A stretch of DNA of 17,158 bases from CAYLJJ01 sp964384025 (lineage in GTDB: Bacteria; Myxococcota_A; Bradymonadia; UBA7976; UBA1532), in contig CAYLJJ010000114.1 of the NCBI GenBank assembly GCA_964384025.1, positions 1 through 17,158 on the forward strand, read 5' to 3'. Positions 1 through 6,989 of this stretch are shown here, piece by piece. The notes under the pieces are model-generated. The model worked only from the letters and a program-made list of their open reading frames with translations. It was not told the origin of the DNA and did not search any database. The translations under genes and the position numbers were made by a program. Position 1 is the stretch's first letter; the number at the start of each line of letters is the position of its first letter.

Positions 1-14
1 AAAATGGTGTCAAC

Positions 15-923
15 TCATCTCTGCTTACTCGATCCCTCAGAATGGATCGCACCTTTAAAGTGGTTATCGACGCTGTAGGAGCCGCCTGGGTTAAGCGGCA
101 ACAGGAAAGCCTGGATGGTGACGCGATTGACCTCATCCTCAGCGACCAAAATCTCCCCCACGCAGCCACCTGCGGCGAGAACCCCGTTGCTCCTCAGCCG
201 CCCTCTAAGCATGGCGGAGTAGCGCTTGCCCGCCATAAGCGGAGCGATCTGCACCCGATCAAAGAGGTTCTCCACTGCGCCGCTAAAGGCGACCCCCTCG
301 GGAGGGATAAGATAGTAGGGATCTTCGCAGTAGTGGCTGTCCTCTAGGAGATAGAGTTCAACACGACCGAGGGCCACAGGGCCGTTATATTCGATGCCGA
401 TCTCCAACCCCCCCGAAGGCATATCGACAACATGGATCTGAAACCGCAGTTTACGTGTCTCTCGATGCCAAACCTCCACGGTGTACTCACGGATAAGCTC
501 CCCTGCACGGAGGCTGACGGTGGCCATGCCATTGCGATCGGTCACTGAACGACGTGCGCTCAGCGCAGCCTCTCCTGGATCTTCGTCCAAGATTTCAAAC
601 TGCACCGCTTCTCGTTCAACTGGATCACCGTTGCCATCCAGAAGGATGACGCTGAGATCCAGCTCTCCTCCCACATGAATCTCAGGTTCATCATCTCCCA
701 CCGCCACCAAGATCAGCGCCTGATGTTGAGGAGGAGGTGGCAGGAAGCCTCCATCGGGGACGATCATGTTCCCCGCATCATCATACTCAGGATCGAAGAG
801 GGGCTGGTTGGGATCGATCTCAACGATGATCTGGCGCTCTTGGGGCTCTCGAACCTGTTCAGCGCAGGAACAGAGGCTCAAGGCGAGGAGAGAGCAGAGA
901 GAGAGGAGTGAGGATCGGCTCAT
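15..923 (-). CDS. Ig-like domain lipoprotein (possible 3' frameshift)
   Basis: I recognise the fold type but not a named family. The N-terminus is a lipoprotein signal peptide with lipobox LCSC, so Cys20 would be lipidated. An acidic/proline linker follows (about 21-68), then a bacterial Ig-like (Big_1/invasin-type) beta domain at about 70-167, seen in the G-G-E-L-D-L-S-V strand and the T-D-R-N-G-M-A-T-V turn. A second beta-rich part (172-285) has two cysteines, C199 and C254, that could pair. The role is probably structural or adhesive at the outer membrane or surface. The ATG at 923 has an AGGGG Shine-Dalgarno about 9 nt upstream. It is the last of three minus-strand genes after carD, 60 bp below the preceding gene. 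The final ~13 residues look unlike the rest, and the -1/+1 alternative frame stays open to the window edge, so the true C-terminus may lie outside the window. Confidence 0.8.
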   Translation of the reverse strand: MSRSSLLSLCSLLALSLCSCAEQVREPQERQIIVEIDPNQPLFDPEYDDAGNMIVPDGGFLPPPPQHQALILVAVGDDEPEIHVGGELDLSVILLDGNGDPVEREAVQFEILDEDPGEAALSARRSVTDRNGMATVSLRAGELIREYTVEVWHRETRKLRFQIHVVDMPSGGLEIGIEYNGPVALGRVELYLLEDSHYCEDPYYLIPPEGVAFSGAVENLFDRVQIAPLMAGKRYSAMLRGRLRSNGVLAAGGCVGEILVAEDEVNRVTIQAFLLPLNPGGSYSVDNHFKGAIHSEGSSKQR

Positions 924-983
924 CGGATCGGCCCCTGAGTTAAAAGCAGCTCAGTCTAACCGAAAGCGCGGGGTGATGGCAGT

Positions 984-1688
984 TCAGCTCTCAGTGCGGA
1001 GCCTCAACCAGGTAAAGCGAAACAAGCTAAAGAGGGCCAAAGCTATGGTCAATGCCATCAAGAAGCAGATGAGGAGATAGGGCCAATAGTCATGAGGATG
1101 GTCTGTCGTATCAAAGAGCCGGATCGCTTGACTTTCAGGGAGGCTGTATTTGAGACGTAGGGTTCGACTGGTGTGCTCATAACCAGGCATCTGATCGGGA
1201 TCAAGGATACGCCCAGGCTCCTTGATGGAGAAACCTAAGAGGCTATTTTGACGATCTCGATAGTTGACCACATCGCGACGATCCCCAGCGAGGATCAAGA
1301 AGACTTTATCCCCCGCCAGCTTCACGAAGTAGCGGCGATGCTCATGTCTCTTATAGGGGCTTAAGCTCTCTTGGACCTCTCCGGTTGCTAGGATAGAGAA
1401 GGTATCTACAGTCCCCGAGAGTTGACAGTATCGTTGATGAGCAAGAGGAGGAAGCTCAGGGTTGTTCCGTCTTAAGTGTGGACGATCTGATAACTCCCCG
1501 CACTCTTCGAGGGGGCTGCCATCAAAGAAGTGGAGGGCTTTGGGGAGTGTTTTAAAGAGAAGGAAGCTGGCGCCTAACAGGAGGAGAAGCATGAGGAGAG
1601 GGCTGCGCATAAACCGCCTCTTGGGTTTGATCTCCTCCCAGTTCTCCTCCTCAAAGAGAGGAGCATTCTCTAAAAATTCTTCGGACAT
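984..1688 (-). CDS. Unknown membrane protein with two TM segments
   Basis: I do not recognise a family. The 234-residue protein has an acidic cytoplasmic N-tail (1-20), a basic stretch KPKRR, and a first TM helix at about 29-47. A soluble middle region (about 50-200) contains cysteines C63 and C88, a beta-rich C-Q-L-S-G-T-V-D start and the strands F-V-K-L-A-G-D-K-V-F-L-I-L. A second TM helix spans about 202-226, followed by a short basic tail. By the positive-inside rule both ends are cytoplasmic and the ~150-residue middle is periplasmic, where the cysteine pair could form a disulfide. The ATG at 1688 is preceded by AGGA with about 4 nt spacing. The gene lies 60 bp after carD and 60 bp before the Ig-like lipoprotein in the same direction, so co-transcription with carD is plausible. 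A hairpin sits in the gap to carD. Confidence 0.8.
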   Translation of the reverse strand: MSEEFLENAPLFEEENWEEIKPKRRFMRSPLLMLLLLLGASFLLFKTLPKALHFFDGSPLEECGELSDRPHLRRNNPELPPLAHQRYCQLSGTVDTFSILATGEVQESLSPYKRHEHRRYFVKLAGDKVFLILAGDRRDVVNYRDRQNSLLGFSIKEPGRILDPDQMPGYEHTSRTLRLKYSLPESQAIRLFDTTDHPHDYWPYLLICFLMALTIALALFSLFRFTWLRLRTES

Positions 1689-1705
1689 GCTGTCCTGACA
1701 TCCAT

Positions 1706-1728
1706 GCGTCAGAGAGGGTCCCTGACGC
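1706..1728 (-). other. Stem-loop between carD and the membrane gene
   Basis: Perfect 7-bp inverted repeat GCGTCAG / CTGACGC with a 9-nt loop, lying between the carD stop (1749) and the start of the next gene (1688). No T-tract follows on the minus strand, so it is not a classical intrinsic terminator. It could stabilise the carD transcript end, act as a processing site, or partly attenuate the downstream genes. Confidence 0.4.
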
Positions 1729-1748
1729 GCTCGTTTGCTGCTTCTGCC

Positions 1749-2231
1749 TCAGGAGAGGAGCTGCTCTAGCTCCTCGCTGATCTCTAGGTGGCTCTTCTCA
1801 CTCGCGAGGGCGATCTCAGCGACCAAGAGACTCTGGGCTTGCTCCATCATCTGGCGTTCACCGTAGCTCAGCTCTTTGTTCTTGGAGAGGAAGTTGAGAT
1901 CTCTGAGGACCTCAGCGATCCCAGCCAGGTCTCCACTGCGGAGTTTGTCATTATAGATGCGAAAGCGTCGGTTCCAGGCCTTCTCTTTGGGGGGATCAGC
2001 GGGAGCACAGAGGACCTCGTAGATGACTGGGATCTGTGCCATCTCGATCACCCACCTCAAGCCCAACTCCTGAGCCCGATGAGTGGGGACCCGCAAGAGA
2101 GCACCGCTGCCCATCTCCAGGGTGTAAAACTCAAGCTCTTGGCCCGCGACCTCCATGGTGGAGATCTCTGTGATCTGTCCAACCCCTTGCCCTTGATAGA
2201 CCGCCATATCTCCGACGGAGAAAGAGGACAT
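1749..2231 (-). CDS. carD: CarD family transcriptional regulator (CdnL-like)
   Basis: CarD/CdnL proteins bind the RNA polymerase beta subunit and the upstream edge of the promoter bubble and stabilise open complexes, mainly at rRNA and other housekeeping promoters. The 160-residue protein matches the family length (CdnL about 164). The N-terminal RNAP-interacting Tudor-like domain (1-60) has the signature G-D-M-A-V-Y-Q-G-Q-G-V-G-Q-I. The C-terminal helical DNA-binding domain (about 70-160) has the conserved tryptophan W86 and the S-Y-G-E-R-Q-M segment. There is no HMGA-like AT-hook tail, so it is CdnL-like rather than the two-domain CarD of Myxococcus. An upstream TTG at 2249 is possible, but the ATG at 2231 has GGAG five bases upstream and begins MSSFSVGD, as family members do. 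It is divergent from the PIN-PhoH gene and leads a three-gene minus-strand run. Confidence 0.93.
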   Translation of the reverse strand: MSSFSVGDMAVYQGQGVGQITEISTMEVAGQELEFYTLEMGSGALLRVPTHRAQELGLRWVIEMAQIPVIYEVLCAPADPPKEKAWNRRFRIYNDKLRSGDLAGIAEVLRDLNFLSKNKELSYGERQMMEQAQSLLVAEIALASEKSHLEISEELEQLLS

Positions 2232-2285
2232 GCAAACTCCAAGGCTCAATGAAAGCTCATCTGAGTGATGGGCTCATAGTCGCGC

Positions 2286-2314
2286 ATAAAAGCACGAGCT
2301 GGCGCTGAACTCAA
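2286..2314 (-). promoter_or_regulatory. Candidate sigma-70-type promoter for carD
   Basis: On the minus strand, TTGAGT (2314-2309) and TTTTAT (2291-2286) are separated by exactly 17 nt, each matching four of six consensus positions. The -10 box lies about 55 nt upstream of the carD ATG. It sits in the 191-bp divergent region shared with the PIN-PhoH gene, for which I found no convincing promoter. Two 4/6 matches arise easily by chance. Confidence 0.35.
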
Positions 2315-2422
2315 TCCCCACTTTTGGTATAGCTCCTCAGGTTTGTCTCTTTTGTTGCCGTTTTAGGCGTATCTAAGTTGAGCTTGAGGGAGCCTGAAGC
2401 TGACCCTCGATAGAGGAAGAAG

Positions 2423-3745
2423 ATGCCCAAGAAGATCTATGTCCTGGATACCAATGTCATCCTCCACGAGCCTTTGGCACCGCTGCGCTTTGGTGCGGGT
2501 GCTGAGGTGGTGTTGCCCATCTATGTCATCGAAGAGCTGGACCGCTTTAAGCGAGATGCTTCTGGCTTGGGGCGCAACGCTCGAGAGTTTTCTCGAATGT
2601 TGGATGGTTTACGCGGAGAGGGTCAGCTGATCGATGGGGTCTCTCTCAAGAACGGTGGCTGCTTCCGGGTCGCTCTCTTAGAGGAGCGCAATGGTCGCTC
2701 CGGTACCCTCTTCGCGGAGAGCAATATCTACGATAACCTGATCCTTCAGTGTGGTTTAAGAGAGCAGAAGCTGCACCCAGAGGCTGAGGTTATCTTTGTC
2801 TCTCAGGACACCAACTTACGGATCCGCGCAGATGTCGTGGGCCTTAAGGCGGTGGACTACGAGCCCGACCGGGTAGAGATCAGTGACCTCTATCCTGGAC
2901 ATCGAGAGTTGGAGGTGAACTCTGAGCAGATCCAGGAGGCCTTCTCAGGAGGGCTTAAGTTGGAGGTGGAGGGTCTCTTCCCCAATGAATTTCTTTTGCT
3001 CAGGGATATCAGCCGCAGCAACCACACCGCTTTGGGCCGTTTTGATGCTGAGAGCGAGCAGATCAAGGCGCTGCCTCGTCGTCGAGAGAGCATCTGGGGC
3101 ATTCAGCCTCGGAATATGGAGCAGAGCTACGCCCTACAGCTCCTGATGGATGATGAGATCCAGTTGGTGACTTTGGTGGGCAAGGCAGGGACGGGTAAGA
3201 CTCTGCTGGCCCTCGCGGCGGGTCTCCATAAGGTCACCGATGAGGATCGCTATCAGCGGGTCCTGGTGAGCCGTCCCATCTTTCCTCTGGGTCGGGATCT
3301 GGGCTTCTTGCCGGGCACGGTCGAGGAGAAGTTGGGACCCTGGATGAACCCCATTAAGGACAACATTGAGTTGCTCCTTAACCTGCGCCCCAACCCCCGG
3401 CGAGATGGTCGAGGCTATGAAGATCTCTGCGAGATGGGTCTCTTAGAGGTGGAGCCTCTCACCTATATCCGAGGCCGCTCTATCCCCAAACAGTACCTCA
3501 TCGTCGATGAGGCTCAGAACCTCACCCCCCACGAAGTTAAGACGATCCTCACCCGCGTGGGGGAGGAGACCAAGATCGTCTTCACAGGAGATCCCTACCA
3601 GATCGATAACCCCTATGTGGACGCCAACAGCAATGGCCTTGTGCACCTGGTCAACCGCTTTAGAGAGCAGCACCTCGCGGGAACCGTGACCCTCAGCAAG
3701 GGGGAGCGTAGCCCTCTGGCGGAGTTGGCCGCCAACCTCCTCTAG
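2423..3745 (+). CDS. PIN domain-PhoH ATPase (PhoH2/YlaK type)
   Basis: PhoH2-type proteins fuse a PIN ribonuclease to a PhoH ATPase of helicase-like fold and act as ATP-driven RNA unwinding/cleaving enzymes. The PIN domain (about 4-145) starts Y-V-L-D-T-N-V and keeps the acidic metal-binding set D9, E38 (I-E-E-L-D), D104 (I-Y-D-N-L) and D129 (S-Q-D-T-N-L-R). The PhoH domain (about 225-440) has Walker A G-K-A-G-T-G-K-T (253-260), S-R-P-I-F-P-L-G-R-D at 283-292, Walker B L-I-V-D-E-A-Q (359-365), the motif G-D-P-Y-Q-I-D (389-395) and a late K-G-E-R-S. No core motif is missing and the 440-residue length is normal. The ATG at 2423 has GAGGA about 5 nt upstream. The stop is only 3 bp from the stop of the convergent MCE gene, leaving no room for a terminator between them. 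Confidence 0.93.
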   Translation: MPKKIYVLDTNVILHEPLAPLRFGAGAEVVLPIYVIEELDRFKRDASGLGRNAREFSRMLDGLRGEGQLIDGVSLKNGGCFRVALLEERNGRSGTLFAESNIYDNLILQCGLREQKLHPEAEVIFVSQDTNLRIRADVVGLKAVDYEPDRVEISDLYPGHRELEVNSEQIQEAFSGGLKLEVEGLFPNEFLLLRDISRSNHTALGRFDAESEQIKALPRRRESIWGIQPRNMEQSYALQLLMDDEIQLVTLVGKAGTGKTLLALAAGLHKVTDEDRYQRVLVSRPIFPLGRDLGFLPGTVEEKLGPWMNPIKDNIELLLNLRPNPRRDGRGYEDLCEMGLLEVEPLTYIRGRSIPKQYLIVDEAQNLTPHEVKTILTRVGEETKIVFTGDPYQIDNPYVDANSNGLVHLVNRFREQHLAGTVTLSKGERSPLAELAANLL

Positions 3746-3748
3746 ACT

Positions 3749-4651
3749 TCACTTCTCCTCTTTGGTGGGCTGTTTCTTTCCTTTGGAGAACTCTACGCGT
3801 TCCACCTTAAGCTGAAGCTCAGAGATCCGCCCCGCTGCGAGGCGAAAGAGGCGTCCTGTTTTTACATCTTGCTTTCCTGGTTGAAACTCGATGATGCCGA
3901 TCTCATCGCTGAAGGTCGCGTCCATGTCCAAGACCTTGATCTTGAGGATGGGGCGCTCTTTGAGATCAAAGGGTGATGAGAGCAGCTCGTCCCAGCTGTG
4001 CTCGTGACGATCATCCAGGCGCTCCGTGAGCAGGATCTGCTGATTTCCAGCCCAAGCTTGCAACAAGAGATCAGGTCCCCCTGCGCCAAAGCCGTCCCAA
4101 CTGGCGCCATCGGCGGTGCTCTCCAGCACCTTAACACCGATGAGCCGCAGGCGATGCTGTCCAGGGTGGTCTAGATCCACTGTAGCGCCCATATTGCGAG
4201 GGGGCAGGCGATCAGGGTGGAGGACCGCCCGCCCCAAGCCCTGGGCTTGACTGCGGGCGTGCTCGACGCTCTTTTGGAGGGCCTCTTGAGCTTCTTTGAT
4301 CGGGCCGCTTCTGTTCTTCTCTCCCTTGACCTGTTCTCCCTCCTTGAGCAAACGACCTGGGGGTTTCCCCGGCTCCACAACCAGCATCATCTTCCCGGTG
4401 ACCAGCTTCTCCCCCTCAACCCGAAACTGGGCTGCAGAGTCCATATGTTTGCGAAAGCGAGCCCGCACCTCTAACTTGGCCAAGACCCCATCGGGGGCCA
4501 GGTCTACATCCAAGACCTGACCAACAGAGAGACCCCGAACCGTCACGTTATCTCCAGGCTTAAGCCCCCCTGCCTCCTGAAAATAGACTTGAAAGCGAAG
4601 ACCTGGCTCTTCACAAGCGCAGAGCAGCGCGATAACCCAAAAAATCTTCAC
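3749..4651 (-). CDS. MCE/MlaD-like lipoprotein with C2-like domain
   Basis: MCE proteins bind lipids and pass them between membranes together with an MlaE permease and MlaF ATPase. Here the N-terminus is a short lipoprotein signal with lipobox LCAC (Cys13), not the usual uncleaved TM helix. A single MCE domain follows (about 18-95: V-Y-F-Q-E-A-G-G-L-K-P-G-D-N-V-T-V-R-G, then V-G-Q-V). A helical linker spans about 113-145. The C-terminal part (about 155-285) looks like a C2 domain: a first loop W-D-G-F-G-A-G-G-P-D (D186, D194) and a third loop V-L-D-M-D-A-T-F-S-D-E-I-G (D242, D244, D249) match the spacing of Ca2+-binding C2 loops. The start is GTG at 4651, overlapping the stop of the fused transporter gene by 4 nt (GTGA), after a G-rich Shine-Dalgarno. 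MCE is secure; C2 is by motif only. Confidence 0.85.
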   Translation of the reverse strand: MKIFWVIALLCACEEPGLRFQVYFQEAGGLKPGDNVTVRGLSVGQVLDVDLAPDGVLAKLEVRARFRKHMDSAAQFRVEGEKLVTGKMMLVVEPGKPPGRLLKEGEQVKGEKNRSGPIKEAQEALQKSVEHARSQAQGLGRAVLHPDRLPPRNMGATVDLDHPGQHRLRLIGVKVLESTADGASWDGFGAGGPDLLLQAWAGNQQILLTERLDDRHEHSWDELLSSPFDLKERPILKIKVLDMDATFSDEIGIIEFQPGKQDVKTGRLFRLAAGRISELQLKVERVEFSKGKKQPTKEEK

Positions 4652-6111
4652 AATCCCCCCAAGAGGCTAAAGAGGAGCTCAACAGCGATGGCGCCCAAGA
4701 GCCCAGAGACCACCGCCTGAGTGGTGGCTCGACCGACAGCGTCGCTGCCCCGGCGGGCTTGGCGCCCTGCGGTATAGGCCAAGGTGATGACGACGATGCC
4801 GGTGACCAAGGCTCGAAGCAAGCCCCAGAGTATCGGCTCCAACGCCACATCGCTCAAGACCGTGTGGTAGAAGCCCGCTGTGTTCTGCCCCTGGATCCAT
4901 ACATAACTTAAAAAACCACCCAGGATCCCTGTTGCTTCCAGGAGCAGAGCCATAAGCGGGAAGGCGAAGAGAGAAGCTGCCATCATCGGGGAGAGCCAGA
5001 CCGCCTCTGCGGTGGTGCCAAAGGTCTGGAGGGCGTCTGCCTGTCGCAGATAGGTCTTGATGCCCACCTCGCTGGCGACCCGCGCGCCCACTCGCCCCGC
5101 CAAGAAGAGCCCTGTATAGAGGGGACCCAGGTGGTGGCAGATGATCGCTCCCAGCAGAGCGGGCAGAGGATCAAGATCGCCAAAAGCCAGCCCCAGCGCC
5201 TGCCCGGTTTGAAGCGCCGTGACCAAGCCGAGCACCAAGCCAGAGACAGCCACCGCAGGGGCGCTGCTGAGCCCCAACTCCCAAAAGCGCCTTAGGAAGG
5301 GGCGGGTCTTGGGGAGTCGGATACCTGTTAAGAGGCGAAGACTCTCGAGAGCCAAAGAGAGCTGTCCTCTCAGCGCGGCCAGCAGGCTGCGCCTCTGAGT
5401 CCCAGGCTCAGAGGCGGGGGGGTCCTGTTCCTGAAAGTGATTCTCTAGGCGATCCCGTAGAGCTCGCCAATCTCGAGGCCCCTCAAGCTCCTCGGCGGAG
5501 ATAAGCGGGAGCAGGCGGTGCTGAATTGGATCTAGATAGAGAATCTCATCGGCCACCTGAGCACTGAGCACATAGTCATGGCTGACGACGAGCGCGGCCT
5601 GCTCAGGTTGAGCGGCTCGAGCGGTCAAGATGGCGGCGCTGATGCGCGCAGCGGCGGCTCCATCTAGACCGGAGGTGGGTTCATCATAGAGGAGGATAGG
5701 AGGGCCTTGAACCAGGGCGCGGGCGATGGCAGCGCGCTTCCTCAGACCCCCTGAGAGCTGAGAGGGCCACGCCGCCAGATGCCCAGGGCTCAGCCCCACA
5801 GCGATGGCAGCGGCTTTAACCCGCTCCTCTTGATCTTGCCCCCTGATGGGGAAGGCCAAGTTCTCTTTAACGCTGAGATCATCAAAGAGCGCCCCATCCT
5901 GAAAGACCATGCCCACTTCAGAGGGGGCGATCACCTCACCCTCATCGGGTTGAAGCAAACCCAGGAGCAGATCAAGGAGGACAGACTTACCTCCTCCAGA
6001 GGGTCCTACCACTACCAGGATGCGTCCAGGCTCTAGGCTCAGGTCCAGCTTATAGAGGATCTTTCGACCTCCGAAGCTCTTACTCACTCCTTTTAACTCA
6101 AGAGCAGGCAT
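4648..6111 (-). CDS. Fused MlaF-MlaE ABC ATPase-permease (lipid transport)
   Basis: This 487-residue protein joins two proteins that are normally separate. Residues 1-210 are an ABC ATPase of MlaF type: Walker A G-P-S-G-G-G-K-S (36-43), Q71, signature L-S-G-G-L (119-123), Walker B I-L-L-Y-D-E-P (139-145) and switch H178. An approximately 60-residue charged linker follows. Residues about 270-487 are an MlaE permease with four to five hydrophobic segments and the family motif around G-R-V-G-A-R-V-A-S-E-V-G (339-350), followed by the Q-A-D-A-L-Q-T helix. The ATP drive and lipid channel of an MCE lipid importer/exporter would therefore be one inner-membrane chain, working as a dimer. The ATG at 6111 has GAGGAG four bases upstream and is preferred over the TTG at 6123. 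It is coupled by GTGA to the MCE lipoprotein. I see no frame break at the junction. The 132 bp upstream hold no feature I can support. Confidence 0.9.
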   Translation of the reverse strand: MPALELKGVSKSFGGRKILYKLDLSLEPGRILVVVGPSGGGKSVLLDLLLGLLQPDEGEVIAPSEVGMVFQDGALFDDLSVKENLAFPIRGQDQEERVKAAAIAVGLSPGHLAAWPSQLSGGLRKRAAIARALVQGPPILLYDEPTSGLDGAAAARISAAILTARAAQPEQAALVVSHDYVLSAQVADEILYLDPIQHRLLPLISAEELEGPRDWRALRDRLENHFQEQDPPASEPGTQRRSLLAALRGQLSLALESLRLLTGIRLPKTRPFLRRFWELGLSSAPAVAVSGLVLGLVTALQTGQALGLAFGDLDPLPALLGAIICHHLGPLYTGLFLAGRVGARVASEVGIKTYLRQADALQTFGTTAEAVWLSPMMAASLFAFPLMALLLEATGILGGFLSYVWIQGQNTAGFYHTVLSDVALEPILWGLLRALVTGIVVITLAYTAGRQARRGSDAVGRATTQAVVSGLLGAIAVELLFSLLGGL

Positions 6112-6243
6112 CTTTCTCCTCAACTCGACGGAAGAGGATATCTGATCAGAGCCCTAGAGACGACCCTCGGCAAAGAGATCAAAGAGCTGCTTAAACCAAT
6201 GCTATAAAAAACGCGAGGCTTGGATTTTGGAGGTCGAAGGTAT

Positions 6244-6969
6244 TCAATCCCAACCCAAGAGCCCTCGAATGACCACAGAAGCGGCGACAAAGCCAAAAGT
6301 CCCAGTGACAGAGACCAGGGTCCCTCCTGTCCGAGCTCGATCTCCCGAGGCAGGGCCCTGAAGCAGAGGTGGCTTGGGGCTCTCCTGGCTGAAGACCGCA
6401 GGGATGCCCCATTTAGGGTTGCGGGGAAAGCCGTGACGTTGCTTTAGAACCTTTCGTACCGCAGCGCCCAAGCGATCATGATGGCTGCGGTTGAGATCTG
6501 TGACCTCTATCTGAGTGGGATCGCTGCGTCCAGCCGCTCCTAAGGAGCTGACCACCGGGATCTTCAGCCGGCGGCAATCAGCCAAGAGCTGACATTTGTG
6601 GGTCACCAGATCGATGGCGTCGATCAGGGCATCTGGTCGCCGGTCGAAAAAGGCATCGGAGGTCTCAGCGCTGTAGCGCAGCTGTGAACCCTCGATCTTC
6701 GCCTCAGGATGAATAGCTGAGAGCCGCTCTCTCATCACCTCTGCTTTGGGGCGACCATAGTTGCCCTCCAAGGCGGGGAGCTGTCGGTTGCTGTCTGAGA
6801 GACCCACCACATCAAAATCAACCAAGCGGAGATGACCAACACCGCTGCGCGCGAGAGCCTCAGCGGCAAAGCTTCCCACTCCGCCGAGCCCAACGATCCA
6901 AACCTCTGAAGCCATCAAGTGCTCACGGCCCTCTCTGCCCACCAAACGCTCTAACCTTGAGAACCTCAT
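6244..6969 (-). CDS. tcdA: tRNA threonylcarbamoyladenosine dehydratase (TcdA/CsdL)
   Basis: TcdA is an E1-like enzyme that uses ATP to cyclise t6A at position 37 of ANN-decoding tRNAs to ct6A. The 241-residue protein begins RFSRLERLVG, as the family does. It has the nucleotide-binding G-L-G-G-V-G-S (27-33), D51 and D53 in L-V-D-F-D, the arginine segment S-N-R-Q (60-63), D-A-I-D (117-120), the G-A-A-G-R-S-D-P-T segment (144-151) and the C-terminal V-T-G-T-F-G-F-V-A-A-S. It is slightly shorter than the E. coli enzyme (268). The ATG at 6969 is chosen because AGGAG lies 7 nt upstream; the ATG at 6975 would leave only one base of spacing, and the longer frame runs into tatD. It lies 20 bp after tatD in the same direction, so the two are almost surely co-transcribed. 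Confidence 0.92.
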   Translation of the reverse strand: MRFSRLERLVGREGREHLMASEVWIVGLGGVGSFAAEALARSGVGHLRLVDFDVVGLSDSNRQLPALEGNYGRPKAEVMRERLSAIHPEAKIEGSQLRYSAETSDAFFDRRPDALIDAIDLVTHKCQLLADCRRLKIPVVSSLGAAGRSDPTQIEVTDLNRSHHDRLGAAVRKVLKQRHGFPRNPKWGIPAVFSQESPKPPLLQGPASGDRARTGGTLVSVTGTFGFVAASVVIRGLLGWD

Positions 6970-6989
6970 CCTCATTCTCCTAAATTTTT

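Noticed and set aside
943..965. CTGAG/CTCAG inverted repeat between the membrane gene and the Ig-like lipoprotein gene
   Set aside because: Only 5 bp with a 10-nt loop and no T-tract; within chance expectation.
481..1080. Plus-strand open frames over the Ig-like and membrane genes
   Set aside because: They mirror the minus-strand genes, lack Shine-Dalgarno sequences and encode Arg/Ser-rich sequence without motifs.
1788..2252. 154-codon plus-strand frame antisense to carD
   Set aside because: The minus-strand frame is an unmistakable CarD protein; the antisense product has no recognisable domain.
2366..2410. Alternative small hairpins (AGCTT/AAGCT, GAGGG/CCCTC) in the PIN-PhoH leader
   Set aside because: Short 5-bp arms that exclude each other; no riboswitch-like conserved core or terminator arm seen.
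6124..6243. Terminator or promoter between tcdA and the fused transporter gene
   Set aside because: There is a T-run after tcdA on the minus strand (near 6206-6213), but I found no stable GC stem just before it and no convincing -35/-10 pair.
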